Assembly: GCA_039621445.1 (NCBI GenBank)
Contig: CP154957.1
Coordinates: 28,220,798 to 28,284,797 of the forward strand
Source: Euglena gracilis
Lineage: Eukaryota; Euglenida; Euglenophyceae; Euglenales
Direction: 5' to 3'
DNA: 64,000 nucleotides
Shown here: positions 1 to 15,000 of the stretch, piece by piece
Position numbering within the stretch: the first letter of the stretch is position 1
Layout: each line of letters opens with the position of its first letter
Program-made: the position numbers and the translations under genes
Notes under the pieces: generated by a model
What the model saw: only the letters and a program-made list of their open reading frames with translations
Databases searched by the model: none
Told to the model about the DNA's origin: nothing

Positions 1-3000
1 GGATTTGCCCCCCAAATCAGTTGGGTTACACAAGGGATTTGCCCCCCAAAACGGGTGGGTAACACAAGGGATTTTGTTATTTTGGGGCACTCAAACAGTT
101 GGGCAACAAAAGGGATTTGCCCCCCAAAACGGGTGGGTAACACAAGGGATTTTGTTATTTTGGGGCCCTCAAACAGTTGGGCAACAAAAGGGATTTGCCC
201 CCGAAAACGGGTAGGTAACACAAGGGGTTTTGTTATTTTGGGGCCCTCGAACAGTTGGGCAACAAAAGGGATTTGCCCCCCAAATCAGTTGGGTTACACA
301 AGGGATTTGCCCCCCAAAACGGGTGGGTAACACAAGGGATTTTGTTATTTTGGGGCACTCGAACAGTTGGGCAACAAAAGGGATTTGCCCCCCAAAACGG
401 GTGGGTAACACAAGGATTTTGTTATTTTGGGGCCCTCGAACAGTTGGGCGACAAAAGGGATTTGCCCCCCAGATCAGTTGGGTCACACAAGGGATTTGCC
501 CCCGAAAACGGGTAGGTAACACAAGGGGTTTTGTTATTTTGGGGCCCTCGAACAGTTGGGCAACAAAAGGGATTTGCCCCCCAAATCAGTTGGGTTACAC
601 AAGGGATTTGCCCCCCAAAACGGGTGGGTAACACAAGGGATTTTGTTATTTTGGGGCACTCGAACAGTTGGGCAACAAAAGGGATTTGCCCCCCAAAACG
701 GGTGGGTAACACAAGGGATTTTGTTATTTTGGGGCCCTCAAACAGTTGGGCAACAAAAGGGATTTGCCCCCGAAAACGGGTAGGTAACACAAGGGGTTTT
801 GTTATTTTGGGGCCCTCGAACAATTGGGCAACAAAAGGGATTTGCCCCCCAAATCAGTTGGGTTACACAAGGGATTTGCCCCCCAAAACGGGTGGGTAAC
901 ACAAGGGATTTTGTTATTTTGGGGCACTCGAACAGTTGGGCAACAAAAGGGATTTGCCCCCCAAAACGGGTGGGTAACACAAGGATTTTGTTATTTTGGG
1001 GCCCTCGAACAGTTGGGCAACAAAAGGGATTTGCACCCCAGATCAGTTGGGTTACACAAGGGATTTGCCCCCCAAAACGGGTGGGTAACACAAGGGATTT
1101 TGTTATTTTGGGGCCCCCGAACAGTTGGGCAACAAAAGGGATTTGCCCCCCAAAACGGGTGGGTAACACAAGGGATTTTGTTATTTTGGGGCCCCCGAAC
1201 AGTTGGGCAACAAAAGGGATTTGCCCCCCAAACGGGTGGGTAACACAAGGGATTTTGTTATTTTGGGGCCCTCGAACAGTTGGGCAACAAAAGGGATTTG
1301 CCCCCCAGATCAGTTGGGTTACACAAGGGATTTGCCCCCCAAAACGGGTGGGTAACACAAGGGATTTTGTTATTTTGGGGCCCTCGAACAGTTGGGCAAC
1401 AAAAGGGATTTGCCCCCCAAAACGGGTGGGTAACACAAGGGATTTTGTTATTTTGGGGCCCTCAAACAGTTGGGCAACAAAAGGGATTTGCCCCCGAAAA
1501 CGGGTAGGTAACACAAGGGGTTTTGTTATTTTGGGGCCCTCGAACAATTGGGCAACAAAAGGGTTTGGGCCCCCAAATCAGTTGGGTTACACAAGGGATT
1601 TGCCCCCCAAAACGGGTGGGTAACACAAGGGATTTTGTTATTTTGGGGCACTCGAACAGTTGGGCAACAAAAGGGATTTGCCCCCCAAAACGGGTGGGTA
1701 ACACAAGGGATTTTGTTATTTTGGGGCCCTCGAACAGTTGGGCAACAAAAGGGATTTGCCCCCCAGATCAGTTGGGTTACACAAGGGATTTGCCCCCAAA
1801 ACGGGTGGGTAACACAAGGGATTTTGTTAATTTGGGGCCCCGAAAACAGTTGGGCAACAAAAGGGATTTGCCCCCCAAAACGGGTGGGTAACACAAGGGA
1901 TTTTGTTATTTTGGGGCCCCGAAACAGTTGGGCAACAAAAGGGATTTGCCCCCAAAACGGGTGGGTAACACAAGGGATTTTGTTATTTTGGGGCCCTCGA
2001 ACAGTTGGGCAACAAAAGGGATTTGCCCCCCAGATCAGTTGGGTTACACAAGGGATTTGCCCCCCAAAACGGGTGGGTAACACAAGGGATTTTGTTATTT
2101 TGGGGCCCTCGAACAGTTGGGCAACAAAAGGGATTTGCCCCCCAAAACGGGTGGGTAACACAAGGGATTTTGTTATTTTGGGGCCCCCGAACAGTTGGGC
2201 AACAAAAGGGATTTGCCCCCGAAAACGGGTAGGTAACACAAGGGGTTTTGTTATTTTGGGGCCCTCGAACAATTGGGCAACAAAAGGGATTTGCCCCCCA
2301 AATCAGTTGGGTTACACAAGGGATTTGCCCCCCAAAACGGGTGGGTAACACAAGGGATTTTGTTATTTTGGGGCCCTCGAACAGTTGGGCGACAAAAGGG
2401 ATTTGCCCCCCAGATCAGTTGGGTTACACAAGGGTTTTGCCCCCAAAACGGGTGGGTAGCACAAGGCATTTTGTTATTTTGGGGCCCTCGAACAGTTGGG
2501 CAACAAAAGGGATTTGCCCCCAAATCAGTTGGGTTACACAAGGGATTTGCCCCCCAAAACGGGTGGGTAACACAAGGGATTTTGTTATTTTGGGGCCCTC
2601 GAACAGTTGGGCAACAAAAGGGATTTGCCCCCCAAAACGGGTGGGTAACACAAGGGATTTTGTTATTTTGGGGCCCTCGAACAGTTGGGCGACAAAAGGG
2701 ATTTGCCCCCCAGATCAGTTGGGTCACACAAGGGATTTGCCCCCCAAAACGGGTAGGTAACACAAGGGGTTTTGTTATTTTGGGGCCCTCGAACAGTTGG
2801 GCAACAAAAGGGATTTGCCCCCCAAATCAGTTGGGTTACACAAGGGATTTGCCCCCCAAAACGGGTGGGTAACACAAGGGATTTTGTTATTTTGGGGCAC
2901 TCGAACAGTTGGGCAACAAAAGGGATTTGCCCCCCAAACCGGGGGGGTAAAACAAGGGATTTTGTGACTTTGGTGCCGACGAACAGTTGGGCAACAAAAG

Positions 3001-6000
3001 GGATTTGCCCCCCAAAACGGGTGGGTAACACAAGGGGTTTTGTTATTTTGGGGCCCTCGAACAGTTGGGCAACAAAAGGGATTTGCCCCCCAGATCAGTT
3101 GGGTTACACAAGGGATTTGCCCCCCAAAACGGGTGGGTAACACAAGGGATTTTGTTATTTGGGGCCCCGAACAGTTGGGCAACAAAAGGGATTTGCCCCC
3201 CAAAACGGGTGGGTAACACAAGGGATTTTGTTATTTTGGGGCCCTCGAACAGTTGGGCAACAAAAGGGAGTTGCCCCCCAAAACGGGTGGGTAACACAAG
3301 GATTTTGTTATTTTGGGGCCCTCGAACAGTTGGGCAACAAAAGGGATTTGCCCCCCAGATCAGTTGGGTCACACAAGGGATTTGCCCCCGAAAACGGGTG
3401 GGTAACACAAGGGGTTTTGTTATTTTGGGGCCCTCGAACAGTTGGGCAACAAAAGGGATTTGCACCCCAGATCAGTTGGGTTACACAAGGGATTTGCCCC
3501 CCAAAACGGGTGGGTAACACAAGGGATTTTGTTATTTTGGGGCCCCCGAACAGTTGGGCAACAAAAGGGATTTGCCCCCCAAACGGGTGGGTAACACAAG
3601 GGATTTTGTTATTTTGGGGCCCCCGAACAGTTGGGCAACAAAAGGGATTTGCCCCCGAAAACGGGTAGGTAACACAAGGGGTTTTGTTATTTTGGGGCCC
3701 TCGAACAGTTGGGCAACAAAAGGGATTTGCCCCCCAAATCAGTTGGGTTACACAAGGGATTTGCCCCCCAAAACGGGTGGGTAACACAAGGGATTTTGTT
3801 ATTTTGGGGCACTCGAACAGTTGGGCAACAAAAGGGATTTGCCCCCCAAAACGGGTGGGTAACACAAGGGATTTTGTTATTTTGGGGCCCTCGAACAGTT
3901 GGGCAACAAAAGGGATTTGCCCCCCAGATCAGTTGGGTCACACAAGGGATTTGCCCCCGAAAACGGGTAGGTAACACAAGGGGTTTTGTTATTTTGGGAC
4001 GCTCGAACAGTTGGGCAACAAAAGGGATTTGCCCCCCAGATCAGTTGGGTTACACAAGGGATTTGCCCCCCAAAACGGGTGGGTAACACAAGGGATTTTG
4101 TTATTTTGGGGCCCTCGAACAGTTGGGCAACAAAAGGGATTTGCCCCCCAGATCAGTTGGGTTACACAAGGGATTTGCCCCCGAAAACGGGTGGTAACAC
4201 AAGGGATTTTGTTATTTTGGGGCCCCCGAACAGTTGGGCAACAAAAGGGATTTGCCCCCCAGATCAGTTGGGTTACACAAGGGATTTGCCCCCCAAAACG
4301 GGTGGGTAACACAAGGGATTTTGTTATTTTGGGGCCCTCGAACAGTTGGGCAACAAAAGGGATTTGCCCCCCAGATCAGTTGGGTCACACAAGGGATTTG
4401 CCCCCAAAAACGGGTAGGTAACACAAGGGGTTTTGTTATTTTGGGGCCCTCGAACAGTTGGGCAACAAAAGGGATTTGCCCCCCAGATCAGTTGGGTTAC
4501 ACAAGGGATTTGCCCCCCAAAACGGGTGGGTAACACAAGGGATTTTGTTATTTTGGGGCCCCCGAACAGTTGGGCAACAAAAGGGATTTGCCCCCCAAAA
4601 CGGGTGGGTAACACAAGGGATTTTGTTATTTTGGGGCCCTCGAACAGTTGGGCAACAAAAGGGATTTGCCCCCCAGATCAGTTGGGTTACACAAGGGATT
4701 TGCCCCCCAAAACGGGTGGGTAACACAAGGGATTTTGTTATTTTGGGGCCCCCGAACAGTTGGGCAACAAAAGGGATTTGCCCCCCAAAACGGGTGGGTA
4801 ACACAAGGGATTTTGTTATTTTGGGGCCCCCGAACAGTTGGGCAACAAAAGGGATTTGCCCCCCAAAACGGGTGGGTAACACAAGGGATTTTGTTATTTT
4901 GGGGCCCTCGAACAGTTGGGCAACAAAAGGGATTTGCCCCCGAAAACGGGTAGGTAACACAAGGGGTTTTGTTATTTTGGGGCCCTCGAACAGTTGGGCA
5001 ACAAAAGGGATTTGCCCCCCAGATCAGTTGGGTTACACAAGGGATTTGCCCCCCAAAACGGGTGGGTAACACAAGGGATTTTGTTATTTTGGGGCACTCG
5101 AACAGTTGGGCAACAAAAGGGATTTGCACCCCAAAACGGGTGAGTAACACAAGGGATTTTGTTATTTTGGGGCCCTCGAACAGTTGGGCAACAAAAGGGA
5201 TTTGCCCCCGAAAACGGGTAGGTAACACAAGGGGTTTTGTTATTTTGGGGCCCTCGAACAGTTGGGCAACAAAAGGGATTTGCCCCCCAGATCAGTTGGG
5301 TCACACAAGGGATTTGCCCCCGAAAACGGGTAGGTAACACAAGGGGTTTTGTTATTTTGGGGCCCTCGAACAGTTGGGCAACAAAAGGGATTTGCCCCTC
5401 AGATCAGTTGGGTTACACAAGGGATTTGCCCCCCAAAACGGGTGGGTAACACAAGGGATTTTGTTATTTTGGGGCGCTCGAACAGTTGGGCGACAAAAGG
5501 GATTTGCCCCCCAGATCAGTTGGGTCTCACAAGGGATTTGCCCCCGAAAACGGGTAGGTAACACAAGGGGTTTTGTTATTTTGGGGCCCTCGAACAGTTG
5601 GGCAACAAAAGGGATTTGCCCCCCAGATCAGTTGGGTTACACAAGGGATTTGCCCCCCAAAACGGGTGGGTAACACAAGGGATTTTGTTATTTTGGGGCC
5701 CTCGAACAGTTGGGCAACAAAAGGGATTTGCCCCCCAGATCAGTTGGGTTACACAAGGGATTTGCCCCCCAAAACGGGTGGGTAACACAAGGGATTTTGT
5801 TATTTTGGGGCCCCCGAACAGTTGGGCAACAAAAGGGATTTGCCCCCCAAAACGGGTGGGTAACACAAGGGATTTTGTTATTTTGGGGCCCTCGAACAGT
5901 TGGGCAACAAAAGGGATTTGCCCCCCAGATCAGTTGGGTTACACAAGGGATTTGCCCCCCAAAACGGGTGGGTAACACAAGGGATTTTGTTATTTTGGGG

Positions 6001-9000
6001 CCCCCGAACAGTTGGGCAACAAAAGGGATTTGCCCCCCAAAACGGGTGGGTAACACAAGGGGTTTTGTTATTTTGGGGCCCTCGAACAGTTGGGCAACAA
6101 AAGGGATTTGCCCCCCAGATCAGTTGGGTTACACAAGGGATTTGCCCCCCAAAACGGGTGGGTAACACAAGGGATTTTGTTATTTTGGGGCCCCGAACAG
6201 TTGGGCAACAAAAGGGATTTGCCCCCCAAAACGGGTGGGTAACACAAGGGATTTTGTTATTTTGGGGCCCTCGAACAGTTGGGCAACAAAAGGGATTTGC
6301 CCCCGAAAACGGGTAGGTAACACAAGGGGTTTTGTTATTTTGGGGCCCTCGAACAGTTGGGCAACAAAAGGGATTTGCCGCCCAAATCAGTTGGGTTACA
6401 CAAGGGATTTGCCCCCCAAAACGGGTGGGTAACACAAGGGATTTTGTTATTTTGGGGCCTCGAACAGTTGGGCAACAAAAGGGATTTGCCCCCCAAAACG
6501 GGTGGGTAACACAAGGGATTTTGTTATTTTGGGGCCCTCGAACAGTTGGGCAACAAAAGGGATTTGCCCCCCAGATCAGTTGGGTCACACAAGGGATTTG
6601 CCCGTGAAAACGGGTAGGTAACACAAGGGGTTTTGTTATTTTGGGGCCCTCGAACAGTTGGGCAACAAAAGGGATTTGCCCCCCAAATCAGTTGGGTTAC
6701 ACAAGGGATTTGCCCCCCAAAACGGGTGGGTAACACAAGGGATTTTGTTATTTTGGGGCCCTCGAACAGTTGGGCAACAAAAGGGATTTGCACCCCAAAA
6801 CGGGTAGGTAACACAAGGGGTTTTGTTATTTTGGGGCCCTCGAACAGTTGGGCGACAAAAGGGATTTGCCCCCCAGATCAGTTGGGTCACACAAGGGATT
6901 TGCCCGTGAAAACGGGTAGGTAACACAAGGGATTTTGTTATTTTGGGGCCCCCGAACAGTTGGGCAACAAAAGGGATTTGCCCCCCAAAACGGGTGGGTA
7001 ACACAAGGGATTTTGTTATTTTGGGGCCCTCGAACAGTTGGGCAACAAAAGGGATTTGCCCCCCAGATCAGTTGGGTTACACAAGGGATTTGCCCCCCAA
7101 AACGGGTGGGTAACACAAGGGATTTTGTTATTTTGGGGCCCTCGAACAGTTGGGCAACAAAAGGGATTTGCCCCCCAGATCAGTTGGGTTACACAAGGGA
7201 TTTGCCCCCCAAAACGGGTGGGTAACACAAGGGATTTTGTTATTTTGGGGCCCCCGAACAGTTGGGCAACAAAAGGGATTTGCCCCCCAAAACGGGTGGG
7301 TAACACAAGGGATTTTGTTATTTTGGGGCCCTCGAACAGTTGGGCAACAAAAGGGATTTGCCCCCCAGATCAGTTGGGTTACACAAGGGATTTGCCCCCC
7401 AAAACGGGTGGGTAACACAAGGGATTTTGTTATTTTGGGGCCCCCGAACAGTTGGGCAACAAAAGGGATTTGCCCCCCAAAACGGGTGGGTAACACAAGG
7501 GATTTTGTTATTTTGGGGCCCTCGAACAGTTGGGCAACAAAAGGGATTTGCCCCCCAGATCAGTTGGGTTACACAAGGGATTTGCCCCCCAAAACGGGTG
7601 GGTAACACAAGGGATTTTGTTATTTTGGGGCCCCCGAACAGTTGGGCAACAAAAGGGATTTGCCCCCCAAAACGGGTGGGTAACACAAGGGATTTTGTTA
7701 TTTTGGGGCCCTCGAACAGTTGGGCAACAAAAGGGATTTGCCCCCGAAAACGGGTAGGTAACACAAGGGGTTTTGTTATTTTGGGGCCCTCGAACAGTTG
7801 GGCAACAAAAGGGATTTGCCCCCCAAATCAGTTGGGTTACACAAGGGATTTGCCCCCCAAAACGGGTGGGTAACACAAGGGATTTTGTTATTTTGGGGCA
7901 CTCGAACAGTTGGGCAACAAAAGGGATTTGCACCCCAAAACGGGTGGGTAACACAAGGGATTTTGTTATTTTGGGGCCCTCGAACAGTTGGGCGACAAAA
8001 GGGATTTGCCCCCCAGATCAGTTGGGTCACACAAGGGATTTGCCCGTGAAAACGGGTAGGTAACACAAGGGGTTTTGTTATTTTGGGGCCCTCGAACAGT
8101 TGGGCAACAAAAGGGATTTGCCCCCCAAATCAGTTGGGTTACACAAGGGATTTGCCCCCCAAAACGGGTGGGTAACACAAGGGATTTTGTTATTTTGGGG
8201 CACTCGAACAGTTGGGCAACAAAAGGGATTTGCACCCCAAAACGGGTAGGTAACACAAGGGGTTTTGTTATTTTGGGGCCCTCGAACAGTTGGGCGACAA
8301 AAGGGATTTGCCCCCCAGATCAGTTGGGTCACACAAGGGATTTGCCCGTGAAAACGGGTAGGTAACACAAGGGATTTTGTTATTTTGGGGCCCCCGAACA
8401 GTTGGGCAACAAAAGGGATTTGCCCCCCAAAACGGGTGGGTAACACAAGGGATTTTGTTATTTTGGGGCCCTCGAACAGTTGGGCAACAAAAGGGATTTG
8501 CCCCCCAGATCAGTTGGGTTACACAAGGGATTTGCCCCCCAAAACGGGTGGGTAACACAAGGGATTTTGTTATTTTGGGGCCCTCGAACAGTTGGGCAAC
8601 AAAAGGGATTTGCCCCCCAGATCAGTTGGGTTACACAAGGGATTTGCCCCCCAAAACGGGTGGGTAACACAAGGGATTTTGTTATTTTGGGGCCCCCGAA
8701 CAGTTGGGCAACAAAAGGGATTTGCCCCCCAAAACGGGTGGGTAACACAAGGGATTTTGTTATTTTGGGGCCCTCGAACAGTTGGGCAACAAAAGGGATT
8801 TGCCCCCCAGATCAGTTGGGTTACACAAGGGATTTGCCCCCCAAAACGGGTGGGTAACACAAGGGATTTTGTTATTTTGGGGCCCCCGAACAGTTGGGCA
8901 ACAAAAGGGATTTGCCCCCCAAAACGGGTGGGTAACACAAGGGGTTTTGTTATTTAGGGGCCCTCGAACAGTTGGGCAACAAAAGGGATTTGCCCCCCAG

Positions 9001-12000
9001 ATCAGTTGGGTTACACAAGGGATTTGCCCCCCAAAACGGGTGGGTAACACAAGGGATTTTGTTATTTTGGGGCCCCCGAACAGTTGGGCAACAAAAGGGA
9101 TTTGCCCCCCAAAACGGGTGGGTAACACAAGGGATTTTGTTTTTTGGGGACCTCGAACAGTTGGGCAACAAAAGGGATTTGCCCCGAATACGGGTGGGAA
9201 AGACAAGGGGTCTTATTATTTTGGGGCCCTCGAACAGTTGGGCAACAAAAGGGATTTGCCCCCCAGATCAGTTGGGTTACACAAGGGATTTGCCCCCCAA
9301 AACGGGTGGGTAACACAAGGGATTTTGTTATTTTGGGGCCCTCGAACAGTTGGGCAACAAAAGGGATTTGCCCCCAAAACGGGTGGGTAACACAAGGGAT
9401 TTTGTTATTTTGGGGCCCTCGAACAGTTGGGCGACAAAAGGGATTTGCCCCCCAGATCAGTTGGGTCACACAAGGGATTTGCCCGTGAAAACGGGTAGGT
9501 AACACAAGGGGTTTTGTTATTTTGGGGCCCTCGAACAGTTGGGCAACAAAAGGGATTTGCCCCCCAGATCAGTTGGGTTACACAAGGGATTTGCCCCCCA
9601 AAACGGGTGGGTAACACAAGGGATTTTGTTATTTGGGGACACGCGAACAGTTGGGCAACAAAAGGGATTTGCACCCCAAAACGGGTAGGTAACACAAGGG
9701 GTTTTGTTATTTTGGGGCCCTCGAACAGTTGGGCGACAAAAGGGATTTGCCCCCCAGATCAGTTGGGTCACACAAGGGATTTGCCCCCCAAAACGGGTAG
9801 GTAACACAAGGGATTTTGTTATTTTGGGGCCCCCGAACAGTTGGGCAACAAAAGGGATTTGCCCCCCAAAACGGGTGGGTAACACAAGGGATTTTGTTAT
9901 TTTGGGGCCCTCGAACAGTTGGGCAACAAAAGGGATTTGCCCCCCAGATCAGTTGGGTTACACAAGGGATTTGCCCCCCAAAACGGGTGGGTAACACAAG
10001 GGATTTTGTTATTTTGGGGCCCCGAACAGTTGGGCAACAAAAGGGATTTGCCCCCCAAAACGGGTGGGTAACACAAGGGATTTTGTTATTTAGGGGCCCT
10101 CGAACAGTTGGGCAACAAAAGGGATTTGCCCCCCAGATCAGTTGGGTTACACAAGGGATTTGCCCCCCAAAACGGGTGGGTAACACAAGGGATTTTGTTA
10201 TTTTGGGGCCCTCGAACAGTTGGGCAACAAAAGGGATTTGCCCCCCAGATCAGTTGGGTTACACAAGGGATTTGCCCCCCAAAACGGGTGGGTAACACAA
10301 GGGATTTTGTTATTTTGGGGCCCCCGAACAGTTGGGCAACAAAAGGGATTTGCCCCCCAAAACGGGTGGGTAACACAAGGGATTTTGTTATTTTGGGGCC
10401 CCCGAACAGTTGGGCAACAAAAGGGATTTGCCCCCCAAACGGGTGGGTAACACAAGGGGTTTTGTTATTTTGGGGCCCTCGAACAGTTGGGCAACAAAAG
10501 GGATTTGCCCCCCAAATCAGTTGGGTTACACAAGGGATTTGCCCCCCAAAACGGGTGGGTAACACAAGGGATTTTGTTATTTTGGGGCCCTCGAACAGTT
10601 GGGCAACAAAAGGGATTTGCCCCCCAGATCAGTTGGGTTACACAAGGGATTTGCCCCCCAAAACGGGTGGGTAACACAAGGGATTTTGTTATTTTGGGGC
10701 CCCCGAACAGTTGGGCAACAAAAGGGATTTGCCCCCCAAAACGGGTGGGTAACACAAGGGATTTTGTTATTTTGGGGCCCTCGAACAGTTGGGCAACAAA
10801 AGGGATTTGCCCCCCAAAACGGGTGGGTAACACAAGGGATTTTGTTATTTTGGGGCCCTCGAACAGTTGGGCAACAAAAGGGATTTGCCCCCCAGATCAG
10901 TTGGGTAACACAAGGGATTTGCCCCCCAAAACGGGTGGGTAACACAAGGGATTTTGTTATTTTGGGGCCCTCGAACAGTTGGGCAACAAAAGGGATTTGC
11001 CCCCCAGATCAGTTGGGTTACACAAGGGTTTTGCCCCCAAAACGGGTGGGTAGCACAAGGGATTTTGTTATTTTGGGGCCCTCGAACAGTTGGGCAACAA
11101 AAGGGATTTGCCCCCCAGATCAGTTGGGTTACACAAGGGATTTGCCCCCAAAACGGGTGGGTAGCACAAGGGATTTTGTTATTTTGGGGCCCCCGAACAG
11201 TTGGGCAACAAAAGGGATTTGCCCCCAAATCAGTTGGTTTACAAAAGGGATTTGCCCCCAAAACGGGTGGGTAACACAAGGGATTTTGTTATTTTGGGGC
11301 CCTCGAACAGTTGGGCAACAAAAGGGATTTGCCCCCCAGATCAGTTGGGTTACACAAGGGATTTGCCCCCCAAAACGGGTGGGTAACACAAGGGATTTTG
11401 TTATTTTGGGGCCCGCGAACAGTTGGGCAACAAAAGGGATTTGCCCCCCAGATCAGTTGGGTTACACAAGGGATTTGCCCCCCAAAACGGGTGGGTAACA
11501 CAAGGGATTTTGTTATTTTGGGGCCCCCGAACAGTTGGGCAACAAAAGGGATTTGCCCCCCAAAACGGGTGGGTAACACAAGGGATTTGTTATTTTGGGG
11601 CCCCCGAACAGTTGGGCAACAAAAGGGATTTGCCCCCAAAACGGGTGGGTAACACAAGGGATTTTGTTATTTTGGGGCCCTCGAACAGTTGGGCAACAAA
11701 AGGGATTTGCCCCCAGATCAGTTGGGTTACACAAGGGATTTGCCCCCCAAAACGGGGGGGTAACACAAGGGATTTTGTTATTTTGGGGCCCTCGAACAGT
11801 TGGGCAACAAAAGGGATTTGCCCCCCAGATCAGTTGGGTTACACAAGGGATTTGCCCCCCAAAACGGGTGGGTAACACAAGGGATTTTGTTATTTTGGGG
11901 CCCCCGAACAGTTGGGCAACAAAAGGGATTTGCCCCCCAAAACGGGTGGGTAACACAAGGGATTTTGTTATTTTGGGGCCCTCGAACAGTTGGGCAACAA

Positions 12001-15000
12001 AAGGGATTTGCCCCCCCAGATCAGTTGGGTTACACAAGGGATTTGCCCCCCAAAACGGGTGGGTAACACAAGGGATTTTGTTATTTTGGGGCCCTCGAAC
12101 AGTTGGGCAACAAAAGGGATTTGCCCCCCAAAACGGGTGGGTAACACAAGGGATTTTGTTATTTTGGGGCCCTCGAACAGTTGGGCAACAAAAGGGATTT
12201 GCCCCCAGATCAGTTGGGTTACACAAGGGATTTGCCCCCCAAAACGGGTGGGTAACACAAGGGATTTTGTTATTTTGGGGCCCTCGAACAGTTGGGCAAC
12301 AAAAGGGATTTGCCCCCCAAATCAGTTGGGTTACACAAGGGATTTGGTGGTAAAAGGGGTGGGTAACACAAGGGATTTTGTTATTTTGGGGCCCCCGAAC
12401 AGTTGGGCAACAAAAGGGATTTGCCCCCCAAAACGGGTGGGTAACACAAGGGATTTTGTTATTTAGGGGCCCTCGAACAGTTGGGCAACAAAAGGGATTT
12501 GCCCCCCAGATCAGTTGGGTTACACAAGGGATTTGCCCCCCAAAACGGGTGGGTAACACAAGGGGTTTTGTTATTTTGGGGCCCGCGAACAGTTGGGCAA
12601 CAAAAGGGATTTGCCCCCCAGATCAGTTGGGTTACACAAGGGATTTGCCCCCCAAAACGGGTGGGTAACACAAGGGATTTTGTTATTTTGGGGCCCTCGA
12701 ACAGTTGGGCAACAAAAGGGATTTGCCCCCCAGATCAGTTGGGTTACACAAGGGATTTGCCCCCCAAAACGGGTGGGTAACACAAGGGATTTTGTTATTT
12801 TGGGGCCCCCGAACAGTTGGGCAACAAAAGGGATTTGCCCCCCAAAACGGGTGGGTAACACAAGGGATTTTGTTATTTTGGGGGCCCTCGAACAGTTGGG
12901 CAACAAAAGGGATTTGCCCCCCAGATCAGTTGGGTTACACAAGGGATTTGCCCCCCAAAACGGGTGGGTAACACAAGGGATTTTGTTATTTTGGGGCCCC
13001 CGAACAGTTGGGCAACAAAAGGGATTTGCCCCCAGATCAGTTGGGTTACACAAGGGATTTGCCCCCCAAAACGGGTAAACACAAGGGATTTTGTTATTTT
13101 GGGGCCCTCGAACAGTTGGGCAACAAAAGGGATTTGTCCCCCATATCAGTTGGGTTAAACAAGGGGAGTTGCCCCGCCAAAACGGTGGGTACACCAAGGG
13201 ATTTTGTTATTTTGGGGCCCATTTGCCCCCAAGATCCCCCCCCCCCCCCCCCCCCCCTGATCAGTTGGTAACACAAAAGGGATTTGCCCCCCAAAACGGG
13301 TGGGTAACACAAGGGATTTTGTTATTTTGGGGCCCTCGAACAGTTGGGCAACAAAAGGGATTTGCCCCCCAGATCAGTTGGGTTACACAAGGGATTTGCC
13401 CCCCAAAACGGGTGGGTAACACAAGGGATTTTGTTATTTTGGGGCCCTCGAACAGTTGGGCAACAAAAGGGATTTGCCCCCCAGATCAGTTGGGTTACAC
13501 AAGGGATTTGCCCCCCAAAACGGGTGGGTAACACAAGGGATTTTGTTATTTAGGGGCCCTCGAACAGTTGGGCAACAAAAGGGATTTGCCCCCCAGATCA
13601 GTTGGGTAACACAAGGGATTTGCCCCCCAAAACGGGTGGGTAACACAAGGGATTTTGTTATTTTGGGGCCCTCGAACAGTTGGGCAACAAAAGGGATTTG
13701 CCCCCCAGATCAGTTGGGTTACACAAGGGATTTGCCCCCCAAAACGGGTGGGTAACACAAGGGATTTTGTTATTTTGGGGCCCTCGAACAGTTGGGCAAC
13801 AAAAGGGATTTGCCCCCCAGATCAGTTGGGTTACACAAGGGATTTGCCCCCCAAAACGGGTGGGTAACACAAGGGATTTTGTTATTTTGGGGCCCTCGAA
13901 CAGTTGGGCAACAAAAGGGATTTGCCCCCCAGATCAGTTGGGTTACACAAGGGATTTGCCCCCCAAAACGGGTGGGTAACACAAGGGGTATTGTTATTTT
14001 GGGGCCCTCGAACAGTTGGGCAACAAAAGGGATTTGCCCCCCAAAACGGGTGGGTAACACAAGGGGTTTTGTTTTGGGGCCCTCGAACAGTTGGGCAACA
14101 AAAGGGATTTGCCCCCCAGATCAGTTGGGTAACACAAGGGATTTGCCCCCCAAAACGGGTGGGTAACACAAGGGATTTTGTTATTTTGGGGCCCCCGAAC
14201 AGTTGGGCAACAAAAGGGATTTGCCCCCCAGATCAGTTGGGTTACACAAGGGATTTGCCCCCCAAAACGGGTGGGTAACACAAGGGATTTTGTTATTTTG
14301 GGGCCCTCGAACAGTTGGGCAACAAAAGGGATTTGCCCCCCAGATCAGTTGGGTTAACCAAGGGATTTGCCCCCCAAAACGGGTGGGTAACACAAGGGAT
14401 TTTGTTATTTTGGGGCCCTCGAACAGTTGGGCAACAAAAGGGATTTGCCCCCCAGATCAGTTGGGTAACACAAGGGATTTGCCCCCCAAAACGGGTGGGT
14501 AACACAAGGGATTTTGTATTTAGGGGCCCTCGAACAGTTGGGCAACAAAAGGGATTTGCCCCCCAGATCAGTTGGGTAACACAAGGGATTTGCCCCCCAA
14601 AACGGGTGGGTAACACAAGGGATTTTGTTATTTTGGGGCCCTCGAACAGTTGGGCAACAAAAGGGATTTGCCCCCCAGATCAGTTGGGTTACACAAGGGA
14701 TTTGCCCCCCAAAACGGGTGGGTAACACAAGGGATTTTGTTATTTTGGGGCCCCCGAACAGTTGGGCAACAAAAGGGATTTGCCCCCCAAAACGGGTGGG
14801 TAACACAAGGGATTTTGTTATTTTGGGGCCCTCAAACAGTTGGGCAACAAAAAAAGGGATTTGCCCCCCAGATCAGTTGGGTAACACAAGGGATTTGCCC
14901 CCCAAAACGGGTGGGTAACACAAGGGATTTTGTTATTTTGGGGCCCTCGAACAGTTGGGCAACAAAAGGGATTTGCCCCCCAGATCAGTTGGGTAACAAG

